From assembly GCF_001045445.1 (NCBI RefSeq), contig NZ_LFNF01000001.1, positions 496,001 to 560,000 of the forward strand: DNA of 64,000 bases, given 5' to 3'. Under the pieces are notes generated by a model that was not told where the DNA came from, searched no databases, and worked only from the letters and a program-made list of their open reading frames with translations. Origin of the DNA: Chryseobacterium sp. BLS98 (lineage in GTDB: Bacteria > Bacteroidota > Bacteroidia > Flavobacteriales > Weeksellaceae). Made by a program: the position numbers and the translations under genes. Shown here in pieces: positions 45,351 to 53,724 of the stretch; the stretch's first letter is position 1; every line of letters begins with the position of its first letter.

Positions 45351-46277
45351 TTATTTTATCTTTTTCTTATCCAGAAGAATGGAATCAGCGATCTGGGCAG
45401 TAAATACTTTCCCGGACTCTTTATACATATGGTTTCCGTCAGTAAAAATATATTGATCGGATTGCTGAGAAAAGTCGAAAAATTTCACTCCTTTTTTTTG
45501 AGCAATTGATTTTATTTTTTTGCTAAAATCGGGGGAATATTTGTTTTCTATTTCCATAATTCCTTTAAAACCGGGAATTCTTACAATATAAACGGTCCCT
45601 TTGGTTTTAAGGTATTCAATAATATCTTCAAATGCATTCAGTCTATACTGGGATATTTTCTGGGTTTTTACAAATTCTATATAATCACTTACCTTGCGCT
45701 CCTGTCTTTTCCTTAAAGTATCGGGCTCCACATTTACATTAACTTCCATCCATCCGTTTTGATGCAAATACGTATTGGATTTTGCTATTGCTTCCCTGTC
45801 TCTGTAAATATTAAACCAAGTTTCAGGGTAATGTTTCAGAAGATATTCATAATTAGGTTTTACATCGTAAAGATTCATATCTGCCAAACCGGAAGTATTT
45901 TCTGACAAATCTTTTGCCTCTTTCACGTTTTTATCTATAGATAAGTTCCAGGGATCAACAGTAAGAATAAAAATACCGTCCTTTGTATCAGGATTAAGCT
46001 TTTTCTTTATGGCTTCAAAATAGACCTGACCGTAAGGCGATTCCGTAATATTCAGGGAAAAATTATTGAATTCCCGGCCTTTCAGCTTGTCATCCAAAAT
46101 ATTGGGGATAACAGCCTGGGAACCTCTGGAATCTCCCATAATCATATCAGAAGGTTTCGGGCCTGTAAAATGTAAATAATTATCATCCGTATTGCCGTCT
46201 GCATAGGTTCCTAAAAACAGTAAAATGGCAATAATTCCAATAATATAAAATGATATTTTGAATAAAAATTTTTTCAT
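45351..46277 (-). CDS. Membrane-anchored SGNH-like partner of the MBOAT protein
   Basis: 308 residues with one N-terminal membrane segment (7-24), so the rest faces the periplasm. MIMGDSRGSQAV (45-56) carries a GDSR block with Ser50, and TDGNHMYKESG (279-289) gives Asp280 and His283, spaced like the D-x2-H of SGNH hydrolases. This matches the DltD/AlgJ/AlgX/PatB type partner that completes acyl transfer begun by an MBOAT protein. It starts 6 bases after the MBOAT stop. Inference: final transfer of an acyl group to the glycan in the periplasm. Confidence 0.8.
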   Translation of the reverse strand: MKKFLFKISFYIIGIIAILLFLGTYADGNTDDNYLHFTGPKPSDMIMGDSRGSQAVIPNILDDKLKGREFNNFSLNITESPYGQVYFEAIKKKLNPDTKDGIFILTVDPWNLSIDKNVKEAKDLSENTSGLADMNLYDVKPNYEYLLKHYPETWFNIYRDREAIAKSNTYLHQNGWMEVNVNVEPDTLRKRQERKVSDYIEFVKTQKISQYRLNAFEDIIEYLKTKGTVYIVRIPGFKGIMEIENKYSPDFSKKIKSIAQKKGVKFFDFSQQSDQYIFTDGNHMYKESGKVFTAQIADSILLDKKKIK

Positions 46278-46283
46278 ACCAGG

Positions 46284-47699
46284 TTAGAATTGTTGATAAA
46301 TAAAGCTGCTATTTCCAAAAACTCCAAAATACATAATCATAAAAATAAGGAAAATGTAAAATGCTCTTCTTACTACAGGTTTAAACCTGCTGATCTCTAA
46401 TCCATGCTCCTGATCCTTATTCATCCAGTCAATCAGAATGACAATCCCTATCAGACCTAAAATTTTAATTTTTAAAAACTGCGGAACTGAGAAAAGTGAA
46501 AGACTGAAAATCTTCCCATACATTCCAAAAGCGTCTTTTAAGCTTGGAGCTACAAACAAAACCAATGCAAAGCACACTAAGGCCATCGTATAGATAATAT
46601 TTCCTAATTCCTTAAAGGTAGGAACGGTTTTAGACAGCTTTTTCTTTTTATTGATCTGGTTATTAACAACCAGGGGAACATAATACAACCCCTGGAGACA
46701 ACCGTAAACGATGAACGTCCAGTTGGCGCCATGCCAGAAACCAATGATGACGAAATTCAGAAAAACAGCAAGCATCAATCCTTTTTTATCATAATCACGG
46801 AAAGCAATGACAAGGGGTGTAAATACATATTCTGTAAGCCATGAGGTGAGAGAAATATGCCACTTCCTCCAATAATCTGCAATATTCTGGGCAAAAAGTG
46901 GAAAAGCAAAGTTCTTGGTGGTTTTAAAGCCTAAAAGTTTTGCAAACCCGATGGCCATATCCGAGTATCCTGAAAAATCTGCATACATCTGGAATAAAAA
47001 CAATATAACTCCAAAAGCTATGGTACTTCCTGAAAGATGCTCATATCCCTGGAATATATTTTCTGTAACAGGAGAAATAGTATTGGCAACCACCAGTTTT
47101 TTAAATGCTCCCAGAAGGATCTGTCTGGCTGCATCAGAACCGGTTTCCAGTGTAAAAACCCTTTCTTTTTTCAGCTGGGGAAGCAATAAGCCTCCTTTAT
47201 CAATCGGGCCGGATGTCATACTCGGAAAAAAGGCAATATAGTTGAAAAATGCCAGTGCATCTGTTTCAGCTTTCAATTTATTATTCTTTATATCAAGCAG
47301 ATAGCTAACCATTCTGAATGTATAAAAGCTGATACCAAGAGGTAAAATTACATTTAAAGTCAGGTTATTTTTAATTCCAAACAAATCTGTAAAAGATTGA
47401 ATGAAGAAATTAAAATATTTAAAATAGAGCAGTGTACCAACGGAAAAAATCAGACCTAAATTCAGCCAGATTTTTTTTTCAGAACTTTCACTTCGGGAAA
47501 TTTTTAATCCTAAATAATAAATAATCACCGAGCTTCCGATCAAAAGTATTAATAACCTCCAATCCCAATATGCATAGAATACGTAGCTGCCTAATAACAA
47601 AAATATATTCTGGGCTCTAAGATTTTTCCCGAGAACCCACCAGTAGACAGCAAAAAAAACAGAGAAGAAAAGTATAAATACCAATGATGTGAACTGCAT
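46284..47699 (-). CDS. MBOAT-family O-acyltransferase
   Basis: 471 residues, about 10-12 membrane spans, of the AlgI/DltB/PatA type. DYWRKWHISLTSWLTEYVFTPL (275-296) and IIGFWHGANWTFIVYG (318-333), with invariant His323 and the second His281. MBOAT proteins of this class move an acyl group across the inner membrane for transfer to a polysaccharide. The operon supplies an ACP and a glyceryl-ACP synthase but no other acyl donor, so an ACP-bound glyceryl or methylglyceryl group is the proposed substrate. Confidence 0.92.
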   Translation of the reverse strand: MQFTSLVFILFFSVFFAVYWWVLGKNLRAQNIFLLLGSYVFYAYWDWRLLILLIGSSVIIYYLGLKISRSESSEKKIWLNLGLIFSVGTLLYFKYFNFFIQSFTDLFGIKNNLTLNVILPLGISFYTFRMVSYLLDIKNNKLKAETDALAFFNYIAFFPSMTSGPIDKGGLLLPQLKKERVFTLETGSDAARQILLGAFKKLVVANTISPVTENIFQGYEHLSGSTIAFGVILFLFQMYADFSGYSDMAIGFAKLLGFKTTKNFAFPLFAQNIADYWRKWHISLTSWLTEYVFTPLVIAFRDYDKKGLMLAVFLNFVIIGFWHGANWTFIVYGCLQGLYYVPLVVNNQINKKKKLSKTVPTFKELGNIIYTMALVCFALVLFVAPSLKDAFGMYGKIFSLSLFSVPQFLKIKILGLIGIVILIDWMNKDQEHGLEISRFKPVVRRAFYIFLIFMIMYFGVFGNSSFIYQQF

Positions 47700-47707
47700 A
47701 GGATAAC

Positions 47708-48085
47708 TTATTTATTTAAGAGTTCGACAATTCCATAGGAAAGCATTAAAAAAGCAACCTTTCTGTTGTTGAAAAGTATGGCTTCTTTGGGAGGGGAAAT
47801 AAGCATTCCCCCATTTTCGATAAGGGTTTCAATCGACTGGTCAATGTCATCCACTTCATAACAGATATGATAGTAAGATATTCTTTTCTTCAAAAGATTC
47901 TCCACGGGTGCACCTGAAACAAGTTCTATATTAAAACCGTCTTCTACAGTGATCATGCAAAGTTCTGCCTTCTGATTTTCATCAAAGACAACAGGAGTTT
48001 CCTCAATGATCTTATGAAGCTTTCTTATACTTTGGAGTTCTGCCTGTATGTCTTTACAGGCAACTCCTACATGATGAAATTTCAT
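47708..48085 (-). CDS. VOC-family (glyoxalase/epimerase-like) protein
   Basis: 125 residues forming two beta-alpha-beta-beta-beta units. MKFHHVGVA (His5), FNIELVSG (Glu), SYYHICYEVDD (His) and GIVELL (Glu) give the four metal ligands of methylmalonyl-CoA epimerase-like VOC enzymes. It overlaps the ACP gene start by one base. Inference: it may isomerise an ACP-bound acyl group, for example at the alpha carbon of glyceryl-ACP; a different acyl substrate is equally possible. Confidence 0.82.
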   Translation of the reverse strand: MKFHHVGVACKDIQAELQSIRKLHKIIEETPVVFDENQKAELCMITVEDGFNIELVSGAPVENLLKKRISYYHICYEVDDIDQSIETLIENGGMLISPPKEAILFNNRKVAFLMLSYGIVELLNK

Positions 48086-48324
48086 TATAACTTTGAAGCA
48101 ACAGAATCTGCCATTTCACCTACATTGTTCCAGCTCTGAATTTCGGAAGAGGTAAAACGTATGCCGAAAGCTTTTTCCACAGCTACAATTAACTGAATAT
48201 GAGAAAGAGAATCCCATTCTTCAACATCATTTGCCGTAGTTTCCTCAGTTAAATTAATTTCTTCGTTATCCAGCTCTTCACGGAAAATTTCTGATAATTT
48301 TGATAAAATTTCGTTTTTGTTCAT
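48085..48324 (-). CDS. Acyl carrier protein (second of three)
   Basis: 79 residues, acidic, with EWDSLSHIQLI; Ser39 in D-S-L is the phosphopantetheine site. Between the methyltransferase (4 bases) and the VOC gene (1-base overlap), so it is dedicated to this operon. It is the expected acceptor for the FkbH-like enzyme. Confidence 0.92.
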   Translation of the reverse strand: MNKNEILSKLSEIFREELDNEEINLTEETTANDVEEWDSLSHIQLIVAVEKAFGIRFTSSEIQSWNNVGEMADSVASKL

Positions 48325-48328
48325 AATA

Positions 48329-49237
48329 TTATATGTTTTTTATTTTTAAAAATGAGGCATACATTGTGGCAACTTTCCTTTTTTCTGCTTTTTCCAGTTC
48401 TATGTCTTCGCTTACAAAGTACCTTTCATCAACAATTTCAAGGCCTGCCTGATGAATCAGGTCTCTGATTTCCTGAATAGTGTTAAAAAGGTAAATATGA
48501 TCCATAGAAGGTGCATTCGTAGGTGTGGTAATGAAAATTGTTCCGTCCGGCTTTATCAGACTTTTGATTTTATTCAGCAGTGACAGCGGGTCTTCCACAT
48601 GCTCCAGCACTTCTCCCATTGTAATAAAATCTTTCTTCTCATCTTCATCTGTATAATCGAACACATTTTTAAGGTGATAAACAACCTTTTCACTTTTAAT
48701 TAAACTTTTGGTAAGCTCAAGTGAAGATTCGCTGATATCAAGTGCTTCAAACGTACAGTTTTCTCCAATTTTTTCCATCGCAGCCTCAAAATATAAGCCG
48801 TGTCCTGCTCCTATTTCAAGATAGGATTCCACAGGAAGAAACTGTTGGATGGTAGTTTTAAAATACTGATATACAGCATAATGATGTTTCCATAAAAACT
48901 GTGAAAGCAATAAGCCATGCATATGGGAAACCATTACATCCGGATTATTGTACATGGCCTGATTTACCTCATCAAATGATGTATTCCTGTATTTATTGGT
49001 TCTTATAAAATCCAGCATTTCCTCATTAAAATCGCCGATCATTTTAAGATAGTAATTAATAGAATCATTAAATGTCAGATTCTTTTTCTCAAGGATTACT
49101 TTGTATTTGCTGATGAAGGTATTATAATCTTTTATATAATTTTCATCTTCTGAGAGTGAGGCAAAATTTTTCTGGAGCTTTTTACCATGAATAGCATTTT
49201 TTTCGGAAATACTTTCAATAAGGTGTTCTATTTTCAT
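48329..49237 (-). CDS. Class I SAM-dependent methyltransferase
   Basis: 302 residues: an N-terminal helical part (1-125), then SYLEIGAGHGLYFEAA (SAM motif I), FEALDISESSLELTK, ITMGEVLEHVEDPLSLLNKI and GTIFITTPTNAPSMDHIYLF. Ubiquinone-methyltransferase-like fold. In FkbH operons of polyketide pathways a methyltransferase O-methylates the ACP-bound unit; by position this one may methylate glyceryl-ACP or the sugar. Overlaps fkbH-like gene by 4 bases. Confidence 0.88.
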   Translation of the reverse strand: MKIEHLIESISEKNAIHGKKLQKNFASLSEDENYIKDYNTFISKYKVILEKKNLTFNDSINYYLKMIGDFNEEMLDFIRTNKYRNTSFDEVNQAMYNNPDVMVSHMHGLLLSQFLWKHHYAVYQYFKTTIQQFLPVESYLEIGAGHGLYFEAAMEKIGENCTFEALDISESSLELTKSLIKSEKVVYHLKNVFDYTDEDEKKDFITMGEVLEHVEDPLSLLNKIKSLIKPDGTIFITTPTNAPSMDHIYLFNTIQEIRDLIHQAGLEIVDERYFVSEDIELEKAEKRKVATMYASFLKIKNI

Positions 49238-50961
49238 ATTCTGGTGTTTATGTAGACTTCTTTTAGCTGGTAATCGTCAACATTCAGCATCCATTTATCA
49301 TTCTCGTTTACAAATCCTAATCTTTCATAATGATCTTTTACCATCTGGTTTTTTGCCGTAGGAAGATATTCTCCCATAATCTTTTTAAATCTATGCTTTT
49401 TTGCGGTTTCCACAATAGTATTGAGTGTAAAATCTTCCATCCCTCTTTTCAATACGCGGCAGCTCATCAGCCATGTATCTATGAAAAGGGTTTCGGGATC
49501 TTTTTTTTCCAGCACAATTACGCAGATCAATCCATTGTCGCCATATTTATCTTCCAGGGTAAAGGAAAGCGTATAATGTTCTTCAGAATTGATCAGGCGG
49601 TCTACATCCTGTTCCGTGTATCTTACCGTTCTTAAATTGAACTGGTTGGAACGCTGGGTCAGCTGGGAAACTCTTGGCTTTGAGAAATTGTCGAAAGATT
49701 TTACATCAGAAGTCATATTCATACTCTTCAGAAAATCTTCTATATTGGTAAAACTGTCCAGGTCAACTGCACGCTGTGCTTCCACCTGGTACTGTCTGGT
49801 ACGCTCCGCGTCATTTTCAGAAAAACTGGAGGTTTCAAATAGATTCAGACTGTACAGATATTCCAGATATTCTGCCGGATCTTCGGGTAATTCAGGAACG
49901 CAGACTTCAGGAAGGTTTTCGCGTACGATATTCCTTTCAAACGGATTGTCATCAAGGAATACCATAGAATCAAAGCCTATATTCAGGATACTCTGGATCT
50001 TTCTGATGTTATCCGCCTTATTATCCCAGTTAGCCACAAAAACAGCAATATCCTCCATTTTAAGCACCATATCGGGATGCTTTTCGAAAGGCTCTTTTGC
50101 CTTATCTTCATCATTCTTACTGCAAACAGCCAGGATCACGCCTCTTCTCTGAAGGGCTTTAACCCAATACTGGAATTCGGTAAATGCTTTTCCTATCCCC
50201 AGGCTACCAATCTGGATCTTTTCCAGACCATCATCTCCAATGATCCCACCCCAAGTTGTATTATCCAGATCAATGATCAGGCACTTCTTAAATTTCCCTT
50301 CCAGAGAGGAAATAATACTGTTGATATGATGAGCAACGATGGGAAGGGCATCCAGTGAAAGCACCATTTCCGTGTTCACATAGATGTTCGGGGAAAACAT
50401 AAAATCTCTTCCCCATTTATTTTGAATGGAAAGAAGATCTGCAATAAAAAAATTATCATTTTTAACTGCCAGCTCTGCCGAAAGCAGATAATTCAGTTTA
50501 TTCAGCTGAAAAACGAAGGAAGACTCTACCTTATTCGAAAAATTTCCAAAAACCTGATTATTAATCATCGGAAAATTACAGTAGATAACCCTGCTCTTCG
50601 TTCTGTTCTGAATATTTCTGTACAGGTCTTCAATATAGGAAATCTTATTTTCCGCAAATACAGCCTGTGTATCGTAAGACTTATAATACTGGCTTAATAA
50701 TTTATGAGAAGACTCAAAAATGATGGTATAATCTGCATTAAACTCATAATATTCTGAGGTAGGATCAAGGATCTGACGGGAAATCTGACCGAAATCTGCT
50801 TCGAAAATTTCAAATTCAAAGCCATCATTTACGGCGGTTCCTTTCAAAGCAACATTGAGAAACTGCGTAGCAGTATCACCAAGTAATGCCACCCTGACCT
50901 TCTTCAGCCGGGAAGTATCTTTGCGGAGTTCTTTTTTCAGTTCTGAAAACGTTTTGTACAT
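49234..50961 (-). CDS. FkbH-like glyceryl-ACP synthase (HAD-IIIC)
   Basis: 575 residues. N-terminal domain (1-220) with an SGNH-like start VRVALLGDTATQFL; HAD core with KCLIIDLDNTTWGGIIGDDG (Asp231 and Asp233), SKND (281-284), NWDNKADNI (Lys315) and FLDDNPFER (335-343); C-terminal GNAT-like part (about 430-575) with LSFTLEDKYGDNGLI and RFKKIMGEYLPTAKNQMV. Characterised FkbH proteins take 1,3-bisphosphoglycerate, remove phosphate and load D-glycerate on an ACP. The adjacent ACP is its likely partner. First large gene of the operon. Confidence 0.93.
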   Translation of the reverse strand: MYKTFSELKKELRKDTSRLKKVRVALLGDTATQFLNVALKGTAVNDGFEFEIFEADFGQISRQILDPTSEYYEFNADYTIIFESSHKLLSQYYKSYDTQAVFAENKISYIEDLYRNIQNRTKSRVIYCNFPMINNQVFGNFSNKVESSFVFQLNKLNYLLSAELAVKNDNFFIADLLSIQNKWGRDFMFSPNIYVNTEMVLSLDALPIVAHHINSIISSLEGKFKKCLIIDLDNTTWGGIIGDDGLEKIQIGSLGIGKAFTEFQYWVKALQRRGVILAVCSKNDEDKAKEPFEKHPDMVLKMEDIAVFVANWDNKADNIRKIQSILNIGFDSMVFLDDNPFERNIVRENLPEVCVPELPEDPAEYLEYLYSLNLFETSSFSENDAERTRQYQVEAQRAVDLDSFTNIEDFLKSMNMTSDVKSFDNFSKPRVSQLTQRSNQFNLRTVRYTEQDVDRLINSEEHYTLSFTLEDKYGDNGLICVIVLEKKDPETLFIDTWLMSCRVLKRGMEDFTLNTIVETAKKHRFKKIMGEYLPTAKNQMVKDHYERLGFVNENDKWMLNVDDYQLKEVYINTRI

Positions 50962-50978
50962 AGATTCTATTATTTTTA

Positions 50979-51110
50979 TTAAAATATGAATGTACTTGTT
51001 CTCAATTCTGTCAGTTCCGTATTATTCCTTTTAAAGGCTTCCGAGAGTACCGGATTTTTAGTATAAATGCATGCTGCATATGCCTTGGGAACATTCGTGC
51101 TTTTTTTCAT
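50979..51110 (-). CDS. Possible 43-codon ORF upstream of the fkbH-like gene
   Basis: ATG at 51108-51110, stop at 50979-50981, 17 bases before the fkbH-like start. Reads MKKSTNVPKAYAACIYTKNP and on to a C terminus TSTFIF. Basic, no signal peptide or known motif. A -7 box lies 18 bases upstream, so it would be the first gene of the operon. It could equally be a chance ORF in a leader or the end of a decayed gene. Confidence 0.35.
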   Translation of the reverse strand: MKKSTNVPKAYAACIYTKNPVLSEAFKRNNTELTELRTSTFIF

Positions 51111-51127
51111 CGTGTTTATTGTTTGTA

Positions 51128-51135
51128 CAAAAATA
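51128..51135 (-). promoter_or_regulatory. Candidate -7 box for the FkbH/ACP/MBOAT operon
   Basis: TATTTTTG on the minus strand matches TAnnTTTG and sits between the upstream acyltransferase stop (51142) and the small ORF. No TTG at the -33 spacing. Confidence 0.45.
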
Positions 51136-51141
51136 AAGATT

Positions 51142-52170
51142 TTATCTGAGATTTACTTTTTTAAGATAATCTCTTAGCGGTTTTTCAATAAATTGATAAA
51201 AAATTATCGAGGTAATGATAAGAACAACCATATAAATCCAGAACACACGATTGATATCAGGTTTATAATCTTGCCATTTCAGGACCTCCCTCAGGATATA
51301 CAAAATGGGAATATGGGTAATATAAATAGCATAACTTGCTTCACCAAGATATTCCAGAGGTTTTAATGCCAGAAGTCTGGTCAACAGCCCGTTATTCCAT
51401 GAGATAAAAAGAATAAGCGGAATGAAAAGTACTGCCATAAGCCCGTTATGATAAAAAAGAGGCACAAAAATCAGTGAAAGCATCACAGCTGCAAAGATCA
51501 GGATTACAGGAATATCATAATTCTTCTGCCTAAAGTGGTTCACGAAAAACAATCCGGCAAGATTTCCTACTAAAAATTCACTTATATGCATCAGCGGAAA
51601 ATAATACAGAAATTCGTGGCTTTCTGTATGCGGTCCCTTATAAGAAGGTGAAGCTTCATAAAGATGGGAAAATACCTGTGTAATCATCCATAAGACAATT
51701 CCTGCTACCCAGATACTTTTATTCTTTTTGGAATAAAAATAATTATACAGCACAGGGAAAATCAGATAAAACAAAAATTCCACAGAAATGGACCATCCCG
51801 GAAAATTTAAGATCATTGCCTTGCCCGGAATCCAGCTCTGCAACCCGAACAGGTATAAAAAAGAATCAATAAGACTAAAATTTGAGTACCGGGTTACCAG
51901 ATACAGCAGCAATCCCACCACATACAGCGGGTAGATCCTTGCAAACCTGTTTTTATAATATTCGAAATACTCGATTTTTACTTTCTTATGATAGGCCACA
52001 ATCATAATGAAACCTGAAAGAATAAAAAAATAGCTCACCCCAACATTGGCTTTCAGAAAGATATTGGAAATATAATCTGTCTTATAGACAAACATATCTT
52101 TATTGAAATGAGAGATAACGATGGCTATAGCGGCAAGGAATCTGGTAAAGGTAATCTGGCTTATCTTCAT
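51142..52170 (-). CDS. Acyltransferase-3 family membrane protein (OafA-like)
   Basis: 342 residues, about ten membrane spans. Family start ITFTRFLAAIAIVISHFNKDMF with the conserved Arg and His, FFILSGFIMIVAYHKKV and FPGWSISVEFLFYLIFPVLY. Such proteins O-acetylate surface glycans using acetyl-CoA. No SGNH domain is fused. Starts 129 bases after the methyltransferase gene stop on the same strand; may be a separate unit. Confidence 0.92.
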   Translation of the reverse strand: MKISQITFTRFLAAIAIVISHFNKDMFVYKTDYISNIFLKANVGVSYFFILSGFIMIVAYHKKVKIEYFEYYKNRFARIYPLYVVGLLLYLVTRYSNFSLIDSFLYLFGLQSWIPGKAMILNFPGWSISVEFLFYLIFPVLYNYFYSKKNKSIWVAGIVLWMITQVFSHLYEASPSYKGPHTESHEFLYYFPLMHISEFLVGNLAGLFFVNHFRQKNYDIPVILIFAAVMLSLIFVPLFYHNGLMAVLFIPLILFISWNNGLLTRLLALKPLEYLGEASYAIYITHIPILYILREVLKWQDYKPDINRVFWIYMVVLIITSIIFYQFIEKPLRDYLKKVNLR

Positions 52171-52299
52171 TCAAAAAACAGTTCAGCAGTTTTACAATAG
52201 TTTGGTTATATAAAAAACACTTTTACCGCGGTCATGAAAACAACAGTACTGAAAAGCACTGTCGGCAATACACAACAGGATATGGCGTTCTTTAAAAAA

Positions 52300-53070
52300 C
52301 TATTTAACAAAAACGCCGATGTATTTTCCTTCGTATTCCACTACCGTAGTTTCTATGCTGTTTTTTTCACAGAAATCCTGATAGGCAGAATTATCCCCGA
52401 TATCATCACTGATAAATACACCTCCTTTTTTCAGATGTTTATACAGCTCATCATAAGCCCAGATTCTTCCGTTATAGCTTTTATCAGAGTCATAATGAAG
52501 AACATCAAAAACTGAATTTTCAGCAAAGATCTTCGGTAACGATTCTTTGTCTGCAAAACGGAATAATTTCCAGTTGTTTTTAAGGTTTTGCGGCACTACG
52601 TAGCCTACGTACTGATCTCCGTCCTGCGCCAGATAAGGCATATCTGAACTGTACAGCGTTCCGTCCCTTTTAACCAGGGAAAGAAGCGAAACCAGCGATG
52701 ACCATCCGTAAGCAACCCCTGTTTCCACCACGTTCTTTGCATTCGCAAACTCGCAGGCATAATAGATCAGTTCCAGTGCTCCGGGTCCTCCCATTTTTAC
52801 AGGACATGCTTTTTCCTTCTGCTCTGCCGTTCTTAAAATATCCGCATAATCCGTACGGAAAGCGCCTGTTTCAAGGCCGAATAGTTTTAAAACAGCTTTT
52901 TCCTGGGAAATGGCTCTTTCTGCAGCCCAGGAATTTGTTTTTTCCTTGCCTTTGAAAGCATTGCCTCTGTTCACTGTATTCTTAATGATTTTCCGGCCCA
53001 GTTCCGGGTAAAGATCGGGTCTTTTCAGATACCCTATAAATGTTTTGAGAACTCTTGTTATTTCACTCAC
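52300..53070 (-). CDS. Class I SAM-dependent methyltransferase (Methyltransf_24-like)
   Basis: 256 residues, GTG start at 53068-53070. NVVETGVAYGWSSLVSLLSLV (SAM-binding motif I), GTLYSSDMPYL (acidic motif II), VFDVLHYDSDKSYNGRIWAYDEL and KGGVFISDDIGDNSAYQDFCEK, where the Asp pair suits metal-dependent O-methyltransferases of the TylF/cephalosporin type. Likely O-methylates a sugar. Divergent from the acyltransferase at 53176. Confidence 0.85.
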   Translation of the reverse strand: MSEITRVLKTFIGYLKRPDLYPELGRKIIKNTVNRGNAFKGKEKTNSWAAERAISQEKAVLKLFGLETGAFRTDYADILRTAEQKEKACPVKMGGPGALELIYYACEFANAKNVVETGVAYGWSSLVSLLSLVKRDGTLYSSDMPYLAQDGDQYVGYVVPQNLKNNWKLFRFADKESLPKIFAENSVFDVLHYDSDKSYNGRIWAYDELYKHLKKGGVFISDDIGDNSAYQDFCEKNSIETTVVEYEGKYIGVFVK

Positions 53071-53089
53071 TGTGTTGTCTTTAATTCCG

Positions 53090-53097
53090 CAAAAATA
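53090..53097 (-). promoter_or_regulatory. Candidate -7 box for the methyltransferase gene
   Basis: TATTTTTG on the minus strand, 20 bases before the GTG start; back to back with the plus-strand box at 53130. Confidence 0.4.
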
Positions 53098-53129
53098 AAT
53101 ATTTTTTTTTTCATTTATCTAAAAACAGA

Positions 53130-53137
53130 TATATTTG
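53130..53137 (+). promoter_or_regulatory. Candidate -7 box for the 53.2 kb glycan operon
   Basis: TATATTTG matches TAnnTTTG, 39 bases before the start at 53176. A run of T occupies the -33 region. Confidence 0.4.
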
Positions 53138-53175
53138 TGTTACTCAAATGAAATGAAAAAAATAAATGCACCACT

Positions 53176-53718
53176 ATGTTCTACAGTTTTTTCGAAAAAA
53201 TCTACAGAAAACAGCTGCTTTCAAGCCTGAAAAAAAATCCAAAAGTATTTTCTGAAAATATCAGACTGGGTGTAGGAAACCGTTTTGTTCTGGATAAAAA
53301 TTTGGAAAAATTGAGCATCGGCAAATCCGCAGAATTTAGAAACTATACTTGTATCCTGGTGGCAAAAGGTGCCAGCCTGGAAATAGGAGACCGTTTCTTT
53401 ATGAATAACTTTTGCTCGATCAACTGCCTGGAACATATTTCAATTGGTGAAAATACTTTGTTTGGCGAAAATGTCAAATTGTACGATCACAATCATGCTT
53501 ATGAAACCTCTCCGGAATTCAGGCTGCACTCGTCAAAATTCACAAAAGCTCCTATAAAAATAGGCAGTAACTGCTGGCTGGGAAGCAACGTTACAGTACT
53601 GAAAGGCGTTACGATTGGCGATAACTGTATCATTGGGGCAGGATGTACCATATACAAAGATATTCCTGCTAATACACAGGTAGTCAATAAACAGGATTTA
53701 ATATTCAATTCCCTTTAA
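53176..53718 (+). CDS. Left-handed beta-helix O-acyltransferase (paralogue of 34127)
   Basis: 180 residues. FMNNFCSINCLEHISIGENTLFGENVKLYDHNHAYE (75-110, with His105 and His107) and APIKIGSNCWLGSNVTVLKGVTIGDNCIIGAGCTI. The C-terminal 110 residues align closely with the 34127-34723 protein; the N-terminal third is shorter and different. Probably O-acetylates a sugar made or added by the neighbouring glycosyltransferases. Confidence 0.85.
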   Translation: MFYSFFEKIYRKQLLSSLKKNPKVFSENIRLGVGNRFVLDKNLEKLSIGKSAEFRNYTCILVAKGASLEIGDRFFMNNFCSINCLEHISIGENTLFGENVKLYDHNHAYETSPEFRLHSSKFTKAPIKIGSNCWLGSNVTVLKGVTIGDNCIIGAGCTIYKDIPANTQVVNKQDLIFNSL

Positions 53719-53724
53719 ATTCAG

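Noticed and set aside
49234..50961. FkbH-like gene as evidence for a polyketide cluster
   Set aside because: No ketosynthase modules, PKS or NRPS genes are present; all neighbours fit glycan synthesis and acyl transfer.
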